The notes under the pieces: generated by a model
Databases searched by the model: none
Seen by the model: the letters and a program-made list of their open reading frames with translations, nothing else
What the model was told of the DNA's origin: nothing
Assembly: GCF_004798965.1 (NCBI RefSeq)
Contig: NZ_SDSD01000011.1
Coordinates: 47,773 to 111,772, forward strand
Length of the DNA: 64,000 nt
Direction of reading: 5' to 3'
Source: Onishia niordana
GTDB taxonomy: Bacteria > Pseudomonadota > Gammaproteobacteria > Pseudomonadales > Halomonadaceae
Translations under genes and position numbers: made by a program
In this document: piece after piece, positions 56,550 to 64,000 of the stretch
Numbering within the stretch: position 1 is the first letter of the stretch
How the letters are laid out: each line of letters begins with the position of its first letter

Positions 56550-57166
56550 TGCGATACCCGATTCCCGATCTGGCGAGTGGCGACTGGCGTGAAACCGAAT
56601 TCGAGGTCGAAAAGAGCCGCTTTTTGACCTGGACCAGCCATGCCCCCGATGCCGCAAGCTTCGAAGCGCTACTGACCGAGGCGCGCGTTCGTCACCCCAA
56701 CGCCAGCCATCATTGCAGCGCTTTCATTGCCGGCCCGCCCGGCGAGCAGCAGGCCATCGGCTTCTCGGATGACGGTGAGCCTGGTGGCACCGCCGGACGC
56801 CCCATGTTTCAGGTGCTCGAGGGGGCGGGCATGGGCCAGGTGGGCTGCGTGGTCATTCGCTACTTCGGCGGCACCAAACTTGGCACCGGCGGCCTGGCCA
56901 GGGCCTACGCCAAGGCTGTGGCGCAGGCCATCGAGACGCTGCCGACTCGCGACTTCACCGAGCGCACCCCTCTGCGCATGAAGCTCGGCTTCGCCGGCGA
57001 AGCCGAGGCCCGGGCCTGGCTCACCGACCAGGGCATCCCCGTCGAGCAGGCTGATTACGGCGCCGATGGCGTGGTGCTGACCGTCGGCTGGCCCGCGGAT
57101 CGAAAAGCGGATTTAAGCGCTCTGGACAGTCGCCTCAAGGGACAGCTCGAACACCTCACCGACTGA
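56549..57166 (+). CDS. yigZ: YigZ/IMPACT family protein (UPF0029)
   Basis: 205 residues. The UPF0029 N-terminal domain shows SHHCSAFIAG, FSDDGEPGGTAGRPM and IRYFGGTKLGTGGLARAY; a small DUF1949 ferredoxin-like domain ends it. Role unknown; eukaryotic IMPACT binds a translational regulator. Its start overlaps the stop of the S24 peptidase gene by one base, so it should be induced with it by DNA damage. Confidence 0.9.
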   Translation: MRYPIPDLASGDWRETEFEVEKSRFLTWTSHAPDAASFEALLTEARVRHPNASHHCSAFIAGPPGEQQAIGFSDDGEPGGTAGRPMFQVLEGAGMGQVGCVVIRYFGGTKLGTGGLARAYAKAVAQAIETLPTRDFTERTPLRMKLGFAGEAEARAWLTDQGIPVEQADYGADGVVLTVGWPADRKADLSALDSRLKGQLEHLTD

Positions 57167-57212
57167 CGCGATACAGGCGCATCACTCCTGCCTTTCAGCC
57201 CCCAGACAACAA

Positions 57213-57236
57213 AACGGCGCCCCGTGGGGCGCCGTT
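57213..57236. terminator. bidirectional intrinsic terminator
   Basis: AACGGCGCCCC and its complement form an 11-bp stem between convergent yigZ and oadB. The flanks give short T-tracts on both strands (CTTGTT on plus, TTGTTG on minus). Confidence 0.8.
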
Positions 57237-57268
57237 CTTGTTACTGGCCACAGTGCAGCCTGTAGGTC

Positions 57269-58591
57269 TCACCCCAGGTACTTGATCATCACGCCGGCGG
57301 CGACCGCCGAACCGATCACACCGGCCACGTTCGGGCCCATGGCATGCATGAGCAGGAAGTTGTGGGGGTTGTACTCCAGGCCGACCTTGTTCGACACCCG
57401 CGCGGCCATCGGCACGGCCGAGACGCCGGCCGAACCAATCAACGGGTTGATCTCCATCTTGCTGACCGTGTTCATCAGCTTGGCCATCAGCACACCACAG
57501 GCGGTACCGATCGCGAAGGCGACGATACCCAGGCTCAGAATGCCCAGGGTCTCGACGGTCAAGAAGCGATCGGCGACCAGCTTGGAGCCTACCGACAGGC
57601 CGAGGAAGATGGTCACAATGTTGATCAAGGCATTCTGAGCGGTATCCGAGAGGCGCTCGACGACGCCGCACTCGCGCATCAGGTTGCCGAAGCAGAACAT
57701 GCCCAGCAGCGGCGCGGCATCCGGCAGGAACAGCACCACCAGAATCAGCAGCACCAGCGGGAAGCAGATCTTCTCGAGCTTCGACACCGGACGCAGCTGC
57801 GTCATGACGATCTTACGTTCCTTCTCGCTGGTCAGCAGGCGCATGATCGGCGGCTGGATCAGCGGCACCAGTGCCATGTAGGAATAGGAGGCCACGGCGA
57901 TCGCCCCGAGCAACTCGGGCGCCAGAATGCTCGACACATAGATCGAGGTCGGCCCGTCGGCGCCACCGATGATGCCGATAGCGGCCGCCTGCTGGAGCGA
58001 GAAGTCCATCCAGCCAAGCGAGGTCATGCCCACGGCCCCGATCAGGGTCGCGAAGATGCCGAATTGCGCCGCTGCGCCCAGGAATAGCGTGCGCGGGTTG
58101 GCGAGCAGCGGACCGAAATCGGTCATTGCCCCCACGCCCATGAAGATCACCAGCGGCGCGATGCCCGAGGCAATGGCCACGCTGTAGAAGTTGTAGAGCA
58201 TGCCGTTGGCGAAGCCTTCGTCGCCCGCCACGTCCTCGGCGGCCCGTATCAGGTTGGGCGCGGTATCACCGTGCACCACCTCGGCGATGGCATGGCGCGA
58301 GGCCTCCACCGTCATGCCGGGATCGAGGCTCATGCCCAGGGCCTCAGCCATGCGCGCCAGCACCTCGGGGCTCGCCAGATGTGCCGCCTGCTCGGCGGCG
58401 GACAAGGCAAGCCCGGCCTCGGGAATATTGGCGAGAATGCCCCCGAAGCCGATCGGCACCAGCAACAGCGGCTCGAACTTCTTGTGGATCGCCAGGTAGA
58501 GCAGCAGCAGGCCGATGACGATCATCGCCGCTTGCCCCAGGCCCAGGTTGTAGAGACCCGAGCCGTACCAGAGAGTCAGCAGTTTATCCAT
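57269..58591 (-). CDS. oadB: oxaloacetate decarboxylase beta subunit (sodium pump)
   Basis: Membrane decarboxylase that frees CO2 from carboxybiotin and exports Na+. 440 residues and about nine membrane segments. Family blocks: [13 protein letters not shown] near the N-terminus, [29 protein letters not shown] (the sodium-site region) and [10 protein letters not shown]. Last gene of oadGAB, 12 bases after oadA. Confidence 0.96.
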   Translation of the reverse strand: MDKLLTLWYGSGLYNLGLGQAAMIVIGLLLLYLAIHKKFEPLLLVPIGFGGILANIPEAGLALSAAEQAAHLASPEVLARMAEALGMSLDPGMTVEASRHAIAEVVHGDTAPNLIRAAEDVAGDEGFANGMLYNFYSVAIASGIAPLVIFMGVGAMTDFGPLLANPRTLFLGAAAQFGIFATLIGAVGMTSLGWMDFSLQQAAAIGIIGGADGPTSIYVSSILAPELLGAIAVASYSYMALVPLIQPPIMRLLTSEKERKIVMTQLRPVSKLEKICFPLVLLILVVLFLPDAAPLLGMFCFGNLMRECGVVERLSDTAQNALINIVTIFLGLSVGSKLVADRFLTVETLGILSLGIVAFAIGTACGVLMAKLMNTVSKMEINPLIGSAGVSAVPMAARVSNKVGLEYNPHNFLLMHAMGPNVAGVIGSAVAAGVMIKYLG

Positions 58592-58603
58592 GAATCCGAG
58601 CCC

Positions 58604-60415
58604 TTACAGGACGACCAGCGTATCACCCACGGATACGCTGTCGCCTTCTTTGACATTGACTGCAGAGACGCTACCGGCGCTCGCCGCGCGGATTTCGGTC
58701 TCCATCTTCATGGCCTCCAGAATGATCACTATCTCACCCTCGGCGACCTGGTCGCCCGGCTTGACGTTGACCTTGAAGATGTTGCCCGCAAGCGGTGCGC
58801 TGATGGTCTCGCCGCTGGACTGGGCCGGTGCGGCTGGCGCGGCGGCCTGTTCGGCATCCCCCTTGGCCTGCACCTGGCCGATCTCGCCACCCTCGGAGAC
58901 CTCGACCACATACTGCTTACCGTTGACGGTAATGGTGTAGGTCTCGGGGCCGGCAGCGGGCACCGAGGTGCCTCCCGCTTTTGCCGGCACGCCGGCAGAC
59001 TGAGCCTCTGGCGCTTCGGGCGCGGGCTCGAAGGCCTCGGGGTTATCGCGGTTCTTGAGAAACTTGAGCCCGATCTGCGGGAAGAGTGCATAGGTCAGCA
59101 CGTCGTCGATGCGCCGCTCGCCCTCTTCAAGGCGAATTCCCTCTTCCTTGGCCTTGGACTCGAGCTCCTTGGTCAAGCGATCGATCTCGGGCTCCAGGCG
59201 ATCGGCAGGCCGACAGGTAATCGGCTCCTTGCCTTCCAGCACTCGCGCCTGCAGTTCCTTGTTAAAGGCCGAGGGCGCAGCGCCATACTCTCCCCTGAGC
59301 AGCGCCTGGACCTCCTTGGAGATCGACTTGTAGCGCTCGCCCATCATCACGTTCATCACCGCCTGGGTGCCAACGATCTGCGAGGTGGGGGTGACCAACG
59401 GAATGAAGCCCAGGTCCTCGCGCACCTTGGGGATCTCGCCGAGCACGTCATCCAGCTTGTCGCCGGCGCCCTGCTCCTTGAGCTGGCCTTCCATGTTAGT
59501 GAGCATGCCACCGGGCACCTGGGCGATCAGGATCCGCGAATCGATGCCCTTCAGCGAGCCCTCGAAGGCGGCATATTTCTTGCGCACCTCGCGGAAGTAG
59601 GCCGCGATGTCCTCGAGCAACTCGAGATCCAGGCCCGTGTCGCGGTCGGTGTCCTTGAGCATCGCCACCACGGATTCGGTGGGGCTGTGGCCGTAGGTCA
59701 TCGACATCGAAGAGATGGCGGTGTCGATATTGTCGATGCCGGCTTCGACGGCCTTGAGTGCCGTTGCCGTGGACATGCCGGTGGTGGCATGACACTGCAT
59801 GTGAATGGGGATCGACAGTTCCTTCTTGAGCTTGGAGACCAGCTCATAGGCGGTATAGGGGGCCAGCAGCCCCGCCATGTCCTTGATCGCCAGAGAGTCG
59901 GCGCCCATGTCAGCGATCTGCTTGGCGAGTTCGACCCAACCATCGACGGTATGCACTGGGCTGACCGTGTAGGAGATGGTGCCTTGCGCATGACCGTCGT
60001 TGGCGCGAACGGCCTTGATCGCCCGCTCGAGGTTACGCGGATCGTTCATGGCATCGAAGACACGGAAGACATCGACGCCGTTAGTGCGAGCGCGCTCGAC
60101 GAACTTGTCGACCACATCGTCGGCGTAGTGGCGGTAGCCCAGCAGGTTCTGGCCACGCAACAGCATCTGCTGCGGCGTGTTGGGCATCGCTTCCTTCAGG
60201 GCACGAATGCGTGCCCAGGGGTCCTCACCCAGATAACGGATACAGGAATCGAAGGTGGCTCCCCCCCAGGATTCCAAGGACCAGAAACCGACCCGATCGA
60301 GTTTCTCGGCGATCGGCAGCATGTCATCAAGGCGCATGCGCGTAGCGAACAGTGACTGGTGCGCGTCACGCAGCACCACATCGGTGATGCCCAGTGGGCG
60401 TCGAGTCTCACTCAT
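58604..60415 (-). CDS. oadA: oxaloacetate decarboxylase alpha subunit
   Basis: Carboxyltransferase that moves the carboxyl group of oxaloacetate to biotin. The TIM-barrel starts [19 protein letters not shown] with metal ligands in [10 protein letters not shown]. The conserved DUF domain (PYC_OADA) follows, then a Pro/Ala-rich linker (about 475-515) and the biotinyl domain with Lys in [11 protein letters not shown]. 603 residues. Middle gene of oadGAB, 87 bases after oadG. Confidence 0.96.
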   Translation of the reverse strand: MSETRRPLGITDVVLRDAHQSLFATRMRLDDMLPIAEKLDRVGFWSLESWGGATFDSCIRYLGEDPWARIRALKEAMPNTPQQMLLRGQNLLGYRHYADDVVDKFVERARTNGVDVFRVFDAMNDPRNLERAIKAVRANDGHAQGTISYTVSPVHTVDGWVELAKQIADMGADSLAIKDMAGLLAPYTAYELVSKLKKELSIPIHMQCHATTGMSTATALKAVEAGIDNIDTAISSMSMTYGHSPTESVVAMLKDTDRDTGLDLELLEDIAAYFREVRKKYAAFEGSLKGIDSRILIAQVPGGMLTNMEGQLKEQGAGDKLDDVLGEIPKVREDLGFIPLVTPTSQIVGTQAVMNVMMGERYKSISKEVQALLRGEYGAAPSAFNKELQARVLEGKEPITCRPADRLEPEIDRLTKELESKAKEEGIRLEEGERRIDDVLTYALFPQIGLKFLKNRDNPEAFEPAPEAPEAQSAGVPAKAGGTSVPAAGPETYTITVNGKQYVVEVSEGGEIGQVQAKGDAEQAAAPAAPAQSSGETISAPLAGNIFKVNVKPGDQVAEGEIVIILEAMKMETEIRAASAGSVSAVNVKEGDSVSVGDTLVVL

Positions 60416-60502
60416 TAGGGTTTATCCTTATTCGATAATTCTGGCTGGCTGACAGACGGCGGTGTTCACGCCCGAAAGCAATGTCGCGTGGCAGCGGTCC
60501 AA

Positions 60503-60748
60503 CTAGCGGTGATGACGCTGACGGTACCGGTGCACGGCGGTGCTGATGACCACCATCAGGTCATCGTCCTGGGCGGCAGGCGCTGGCGCCCGAGGTGCGG
60601 CCTCAGGCTTGGCCGGCACCGGCGCCCAGCGAGAGACCAGTTTCGACATCCCGGTGGTAGCGATGACCAGCACCGTCAGGAAGACGAAGACAAAGCCCAT
60701 GCCGAATACCATCAGCATCAAGCCTTCGTTCATTAGCGAATCTTGCAT
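60503..60748 (-). CDS. oadG: oxaloacetate decarboxylase gamma subunit
   Basis: Small membrane subunit that holds the complex together and may bind zinc. 81 residues from the ATG at 60748 (GGGGAG seven bases upstream): one membrane segment, LMLMVFGMGFVFVFLTVLVI, a Pro/Ala-rich linker and a His/Arg-rich C-terminus. First gene of oadGAB, divergent from dus. Confidence 0.88.
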   Translation of the reverse strand: MQDSLMNEGLMLMVFGMGFVFVFLTVLVIATTGMSKLVSRWAPVPAKPEAAPRAPAPAAQDDDLMVVISTAVHRYRQRHHR

Positions 60749-60851
60749 CTTGAGCTCCCCTTGCTCGGTCGCGCCCAACCACGACTGGCCTGGGCATACT
60801 ATTCAACTGGTACAATAACCTGCCTGAACCTACCAATAATGCAATGACACC

Positions 60852-61898
60852 ATGGTTGAGCAGAACGTAGTTAATTTACTACATGAAGGCCGTATCGGCC
60901 TAGCGCCCATGGAGGGCGTCATCGATGTCCATACCCGCGCGCTACTCACCGAGCACCCAGGCTTCGACTGGACGGTGACCGAGTTCGTGCGCGTGGTTGA
61001 CGCGCGCTTGCCGCCGCGCGTCTTCTACAAGCACTGTCCGGAGCTCGCCGGGGACCGCGTCGTCACCCCCCACGGCATCCCGGTGCACCTGCAGCTACTC
61101 GGTTCGGACCCTGAGGCCCTTGCCGCCAATGCGCGTCAGGCCTTACGTCTTGGCGCCGTGAGCATCGATCTCAACTTTGGCTGCCCCGCCAAGACGGTCA
61201 ATCGTCACGACGGCGGCGCCTCACTGCTGCGCGACCCTCACCGACTCGAGCGAGCCGTGTCCGCCGTCCATCAAGCCGTCGACGGCGCCGTACCGGTGAC
61301 CGCCAAGATACGCCTGGGTTTCTCGGACCGCTTGAAGGCGCTGGATTGCTCGCTGGCCGCCGAACGCGCCGGTGCCACCTCCCTGGTAGTACATGCCCGT
61401 ACCCGCGATGAGGGCTATCGCCCACCGGCGCACTGGGAGTGGATCGGCCGCATCCGCCATGCCCTGCGCATCCCGGTAATCGCCAATGGCGACATCTGGA
61501 CGCTGGAAGACTACTGGAAAGCGCGCACGCTTTCCGGTTGCCCCGATGTCATGCTTGGCCGTGGCGCACTAGCGGACCCCTATCTGGCCCCGCGTATCCG
61601 CCACTGGCAAGGGACCAACGAGCGGCTGCCGGCCACCGAATGGGCGGCACGCGCCGAGATCCTCTGCACTTACGCTGCATTGCAGCGTAGCACACTCCCA
61701 GAGCGCGTCGTGGTCTCGCTGCTAAAACAATGGCTCAACCATATGCGTAGCCGGGATTCTGAGGCCGCACGCCGCTTTCAGGCACTGCGCCGCGAGACAC
61801 GCCTGGATCCCTTCCTGGCAGGGCTTGCCGCCGGCACTCCACGGGAAGCATCGAGCCTCGCTTCAGTCAGACAGCCAACAGCGGCACTGGCGACCTGA
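60852..61898 (+). CDS. dusC: tRNA-dihydrouridine synthase, DusC-like
   Basis: FMN enzyme that reduces uridine 16 of tRNA (DusC group). GLAPMEGVID at the FMN site, the catalytic Cys in DLNFGCPAKTVNRHDGGASLL, VHARTRDEGYRPPAHW and IPVIANGDIWTLEDY. The DusC assignment comes from the overall pattern and is less sure than Dus itself. 348 residues, with a normal C-terminal helical domain. TACAAT 35 bases upstream may be its -10. Confidence 0.88.
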   Translation: MVEQNVVNLLHEGRIGLAPMEGVIDVHTRALLTEHPGFDWTVTEFVRVVDARLPPRVFYKHCPELAGDRVVTPHGIPVHLQLLGSDPEALAANARQALRLGAVSIDLNFGCPAKTVNRHDGGASLLRDPHRLERAVSAVHQAVDGAVPVTAKIRLGFSDRLKALDCSLAAERAGATSLVVHARTRDEGYRPPAHWEWIGRIRHALRIPVIANGDIWTLEDYWKARTLSGCPDVMLGRGALADPYLAPRIRHWQGTNERLPATEWAARAEILCTYAALQRSTLPERVVVSLLKQWLNHMRSRDSEAARRFQALRRETRLDPFLAGLAAGTPREASSLASVRQPTAALAT

Positions 61899-61929
61899 CG
61901 CCACTCGACAAGCGTCAGGGCTTCACACT

Positions 61930-62668
61930 TCACTCAACAAAGGCGGCAAGGAAGCGCCGGTAGGCATCCTGCGCGGCCCCCATGGCGACCGGCGCGAGAT
62001 GCACAGTCTGGCCAGGCTGACACTGGGCAAGCCGCGCGCAGGCCAGCGGCATGAGGGTGCCAAGCCTTGGGTAGCCGTCAACGGTCTGACGATCGTTGAG
62101 TAGCGCGATGGGCTGGCCATCCGACTGCACCTGTAAAGCCCCCAGCTCTATACCCTCCGAGATCTGCCACCTAGCCGGCACTCGAGCCTGGGACCGGTGA
62201 GTCGCACGCCCATGCGATCGGCGCGGGCATCGACCCGCCACTCGTCGTGAAAGGCACGGAAGAGGCTGGCGCCAGTGAAATCGGCAATCTGCGCGCCGGG
62301 AATCAACTCGAGTGTCGCCGGCGCCATATAATCAAGGCACTACCGCTCGGGCACTGTTCTCCCCTCGCCGGTGGCGATGGCATCAACGACATCGGTATCG
62401 ACACGCAGCGTCTCGCCCTCGGCCATCGGCTTGCCCTCGCCGGTGTGGCCGCCCAATCCCTCGCGAGTCACGCACGCAAGACTGCCAAGGACCGGCTCAT
62501 CACGAAAGCCGCCGGCAACGGCCAGATAGGCGCGCACCCCCGCCTTGGGCGAATCGAAGGCCAGCCGCGCCCCCTTGTGCAGCGTGAACGCCTGCCAGGG
62601 GGCAAGAGAGATCGCATTCAGATCAGCGCCTGCCGGTCGAGATCAGCAGCCGCCATCAGACGCTCGAG
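61930..62668 (-). pseudogene. broken PxpC/KipA-like (biotin-dependent carboxyltransferase) gene
   Basis: Three pieces of one 5-oxoprolinase subunit C-type protein read in order on the minus strand. The first, around APWQAFTLHKGARLAFD and RAYLAVAGGFRDEPVLGS, ends at TAG 62340-62342. The same frame then continues through TLELIPGAQIADFTGASLFR to about 62180. A frameshift follows, and QISEGIELGALQVQSDGQPI to RRFLAAFVE finishes at 61930. Another frameshift lies near 62620, and the first 90 or so residues are missing. At least three lesions, so it is not functional. It follows the DUF1989 gene, which suggests a former small-molecule amidohydrolase operon. Confidence 0.8.
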
Positions 62669-62669
62669 C

Positions 62670-63533
62670 TCAGGACCCACGCTTAATGTCGGTCCAATCG
62701 ACGGATGGCGCCTTTCGTCCGTGTTGTCCGCGGTAGGGGGCGGGGCGAGGCGATGTCCAGTCAGCGAGCAGTCTCTCCGCGACCGCATACACCTCAACAC
62801 CCAGGGGGTGACAGGTCGTCAGTGGATCACGAGCATCTGGGCCCCACAGATCGACCGACAAGTCACCGCCGGGACAACAGGAAAGAGCGCACAGCAGGTC
62901 AATCTCGGCAAAGAATTCAAGATAATCCCCCTGCCGTGCCGGGCTTGCCTTCATGAAGTACTGGTCATCCTCGTTAAGGCCGGTGCACTGGAAGACGTTG
63001 AGCACGTCGTGCACATCAAACTCTGTCAGCCCCCAGGGCTCGATGGCCCTGACCAGGTTCGAATGACAGTGAAAGTCGAAGTCCTCGCCGGTCAGCAGTC
63101 GATTGACGTAGGGGTCGCAGCGCGTACCGAGCAAGTCGTGGACGCGGCCACCCTGCGCATCGACGCCATAGTCTGCGAGCGTGTCATCAATGATGGTGGC
63201 CATAGGCCGAAGGTAAGGCAAGGTCGACCACAGCCGGTCGTAGGTACTGATATGGGCGCGCTGTAGCTGACGGGTACGAGAGGCCCACATTCGCTCGCGG
63301 GGATTATGCAGGTGCCACATGTTGAAATCGCCTACCTGAGCGCCTTCGGTCACCTTGATGCGAAAGATATGACCGGCCGGCACCTCCCACGCCAGGCCAT
63401 CACGCATCGGCACGGTATGAGTCGCCACCAGTCGGCGTTCAGATTGAGCGGCACTCAGCCCACTATAGAAGGCCTTGTCTACATCAAGTAGTGACCCTTC
63501 GCTTGCCTGATAGGCTGCAGGCACCTTGGACAT
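62670..63533 (-). CDS. DUF1989 (urea carboxylase-associated) family protein
   Basis: 287 residues. Family marks: WEVPAGHIFRIKVTEGAQVGDFN, CDPYVNRLL, FHCHSNLVRAI, PARQGDYLEFFAEIDLLCAL and SCCPGGD. DUF1989 proteins accompany urea or allophanate and guanidine/amide metabolism; some members coordinate zinc through the His/Cys blocks seen here. GGAGAG lies before the ATG. It directly precedes a decayed pxpC-like gene, so its original pathway may be lost. No transporter adjoins it. Confidence 0.85.
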   Translation of the reverse strand: MSKVPAAYQASEGSLLDVDKAFYSGLSAAQSERRLVATHTVPMRDGLAWEVPAGHIFRIKVTEGAQVGDFNMWHLHNPRERMWASRTRQLQRAHISTYDRLWSTLPYLRPMATIIDDTLADYGVDAQGGRVHDLLGTRCDPYVNRLLTGEDFDFHCHSNLVRAIEPWGLTEFDVHDVLNVFQCTGLNEDDQYFMKASPARQGDYLEFFAEIDLLCALSCCPGGDLSVDLWGPDARDPLTTCHPLGVEVYAVAERLLADWTSPRPAPYRGQHGRKAPSVDWTDIKRGS

Positions 63534-63892
63534 GAAACTCTCCTCGCGCCGAGAGGCGCCTTGGATCTGAGGGACGGCGCGACATGAGGCTCACGCCTTC
63601 TGTCAGCGGCGCGCGCTCAATACTCTCCGACGCATCACACATGCCGCTAATAACAGGATGCACTCTTTGCACAGACGATGGACACCACCGAATCCGCGCG
63701 ACCAGAGACGCTATATCCTGAAGCGTAACGTATGGCGCACTCGCCGACAGCTGAGTGCTTAAGATTGAAGACGCTTGATGTCTTTTGAGGCCTTAAAGCA
63801 GGTGGGTAAGACGAGAAGCGACATACATTGAGGAAGGGCTGGGGAATGTCAGGGGGCAAGGTCAGCCAAAAGCGTACTTTTCTACCGACATA
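63534..63892. other. gene-free stretch between DUF1989 and the rRNA terminator
   Basis: I see no ORF with a family match, no tRNA and no repeat here. It includes the promoter region of the DUF1989 gene. Confidence 0.4.
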
Positions 63893-63926
63893 AAAAAACC
63901 CCGGCCTGTGAGGGCCGGGGTTTTTT
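63893..63926 (-). terminator. rRNA operon terminator
   Basis: CCCCGGCC-TGTGA-GGCCGGGG with T-tracts of six or more on both strands, 11 bases after the 5S 3' end in its direction of transcription. Confidence 0.92.
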
Positions 63927-63936
63927 CAGTGTAAGT

Positions 63937-64000
63937 GCCTGACGATGACCTACTCTCGCATGGAGAGACTCCACACTACCATCGGCGCTAAGCGGTTTCA
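63937..64000 (-). rRNA. rrf: 5S ribosomal RNA, 3' part (cut by the window end)
   Basis: On the minus strand the bases read as the 3' half of gammaproteobacterial 5S rRNA: TAGCGCCGATGGTAGTGT, then the loop E region and GCGAGAGTAGGTCATCGTCA. The rest of the gene, and probably a whole rRNA operon, lies beyond base 64000. An intrinsic terminator follows. Confidence 0.93.

Noticed and set aside
63647..63859. 70-codon minus-strand frame near the rRNA end
   Set aside because: No family pattern, no ribosome-binding site and unusual composition.

Overview
The window reads as chromosomal DNA of a GC-rich gammaproteobacterium, most likely a member of the Halomonadaceae (Halomonas or a close relative). 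The basis is gene content and synteny (smc-zipA-ligA, guaB-guaA, glrK-qseG-glrR, a sodium-pump oxaloacetate decarboxylase, complete ccmA-I, a tripartite tricarboxylate transporter). The genus is an inference; no phylogeny was run.

Layout. 1-2.5 kb: a Tat-exported class A beta-lactamase with an orphan terminator in its upstream region, then an RluA-type pseudouridine synthase. 2.5-11 kb: an accessory island on the minus strand, read as hsdM-hsdS-(SIR2-like gene)-hsdR-(GIY-YIG/DUF4357 gene), ending against a decayed IS30-type transposase. Its hsdS recognition domains and the SIR2-like gene are clearly AT-richer than the rest. 11-14.3 kb: guaBA. 14.4-22 kb: a TctD/TctE-type two-component system with a periplasmic binding protein, divergent from tctCBA, then an AbrB-family membrane protein. 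22-29.2 kb: xseA, the glrK-qseG-glrR operon, and argA. The 0.85 kb gap between argA and glrK carries a sigma-54 promoter, IHF and GlrR-like sites and a structured RNA ending in an intrinsic terminator, in the position glmY holds in enterobacteria. 29.3-35.6 kb: a PiT transporter with its PhoU-like partner, a CYTH phosphatase, a Kv-like channel, YciO, a PHP-domain nuclease and YciI. 35.7-40.6 kb: mnmC, then a LysR regulator divergent from a 2OG-oxygenase/HD-oxygenase pair that looks like TmpA-TmpB (phosphonate to glycine betaine). 40.7-48.6 kb: yheU, ligA, zipA, smc. 48.6-55.9 kb: the cytochrome c maturation operon ccmABCDEFGHI. 56-57.2 kb: an SOS-box-controlled LexA/UmuD-like peptidase without a DNA-binding domain, coupled to yigZ. 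57.3-61.9 kb: oadGAB and a divergent dus. 61.9-64 kb: a DUF1989 gene, a broken pxpC-like gene, and the 3' end of a 5S rRNA at the window edge.

How the parts work together: guaBA supplies GMP. GlrK/QseG/GlrR probably drive the adjacent sigma-54 RNA gene. TctDE probably control tctCBA. PiT and the PhoU-like protein handle phosphate. The TmpA/B-like pair could yield both phosphate and the osmolyte glycine betaine, which would suit a halophile. The Ccm proteins mature c-type cytochromes, and OadGAB couples oxaloacetate decarboxylation to sodium export. The two most unusual regions are the sigma-54 RNA locus at 27.15-27.82 kb and the SIR2-like gene embedded in the type I restriction operon.
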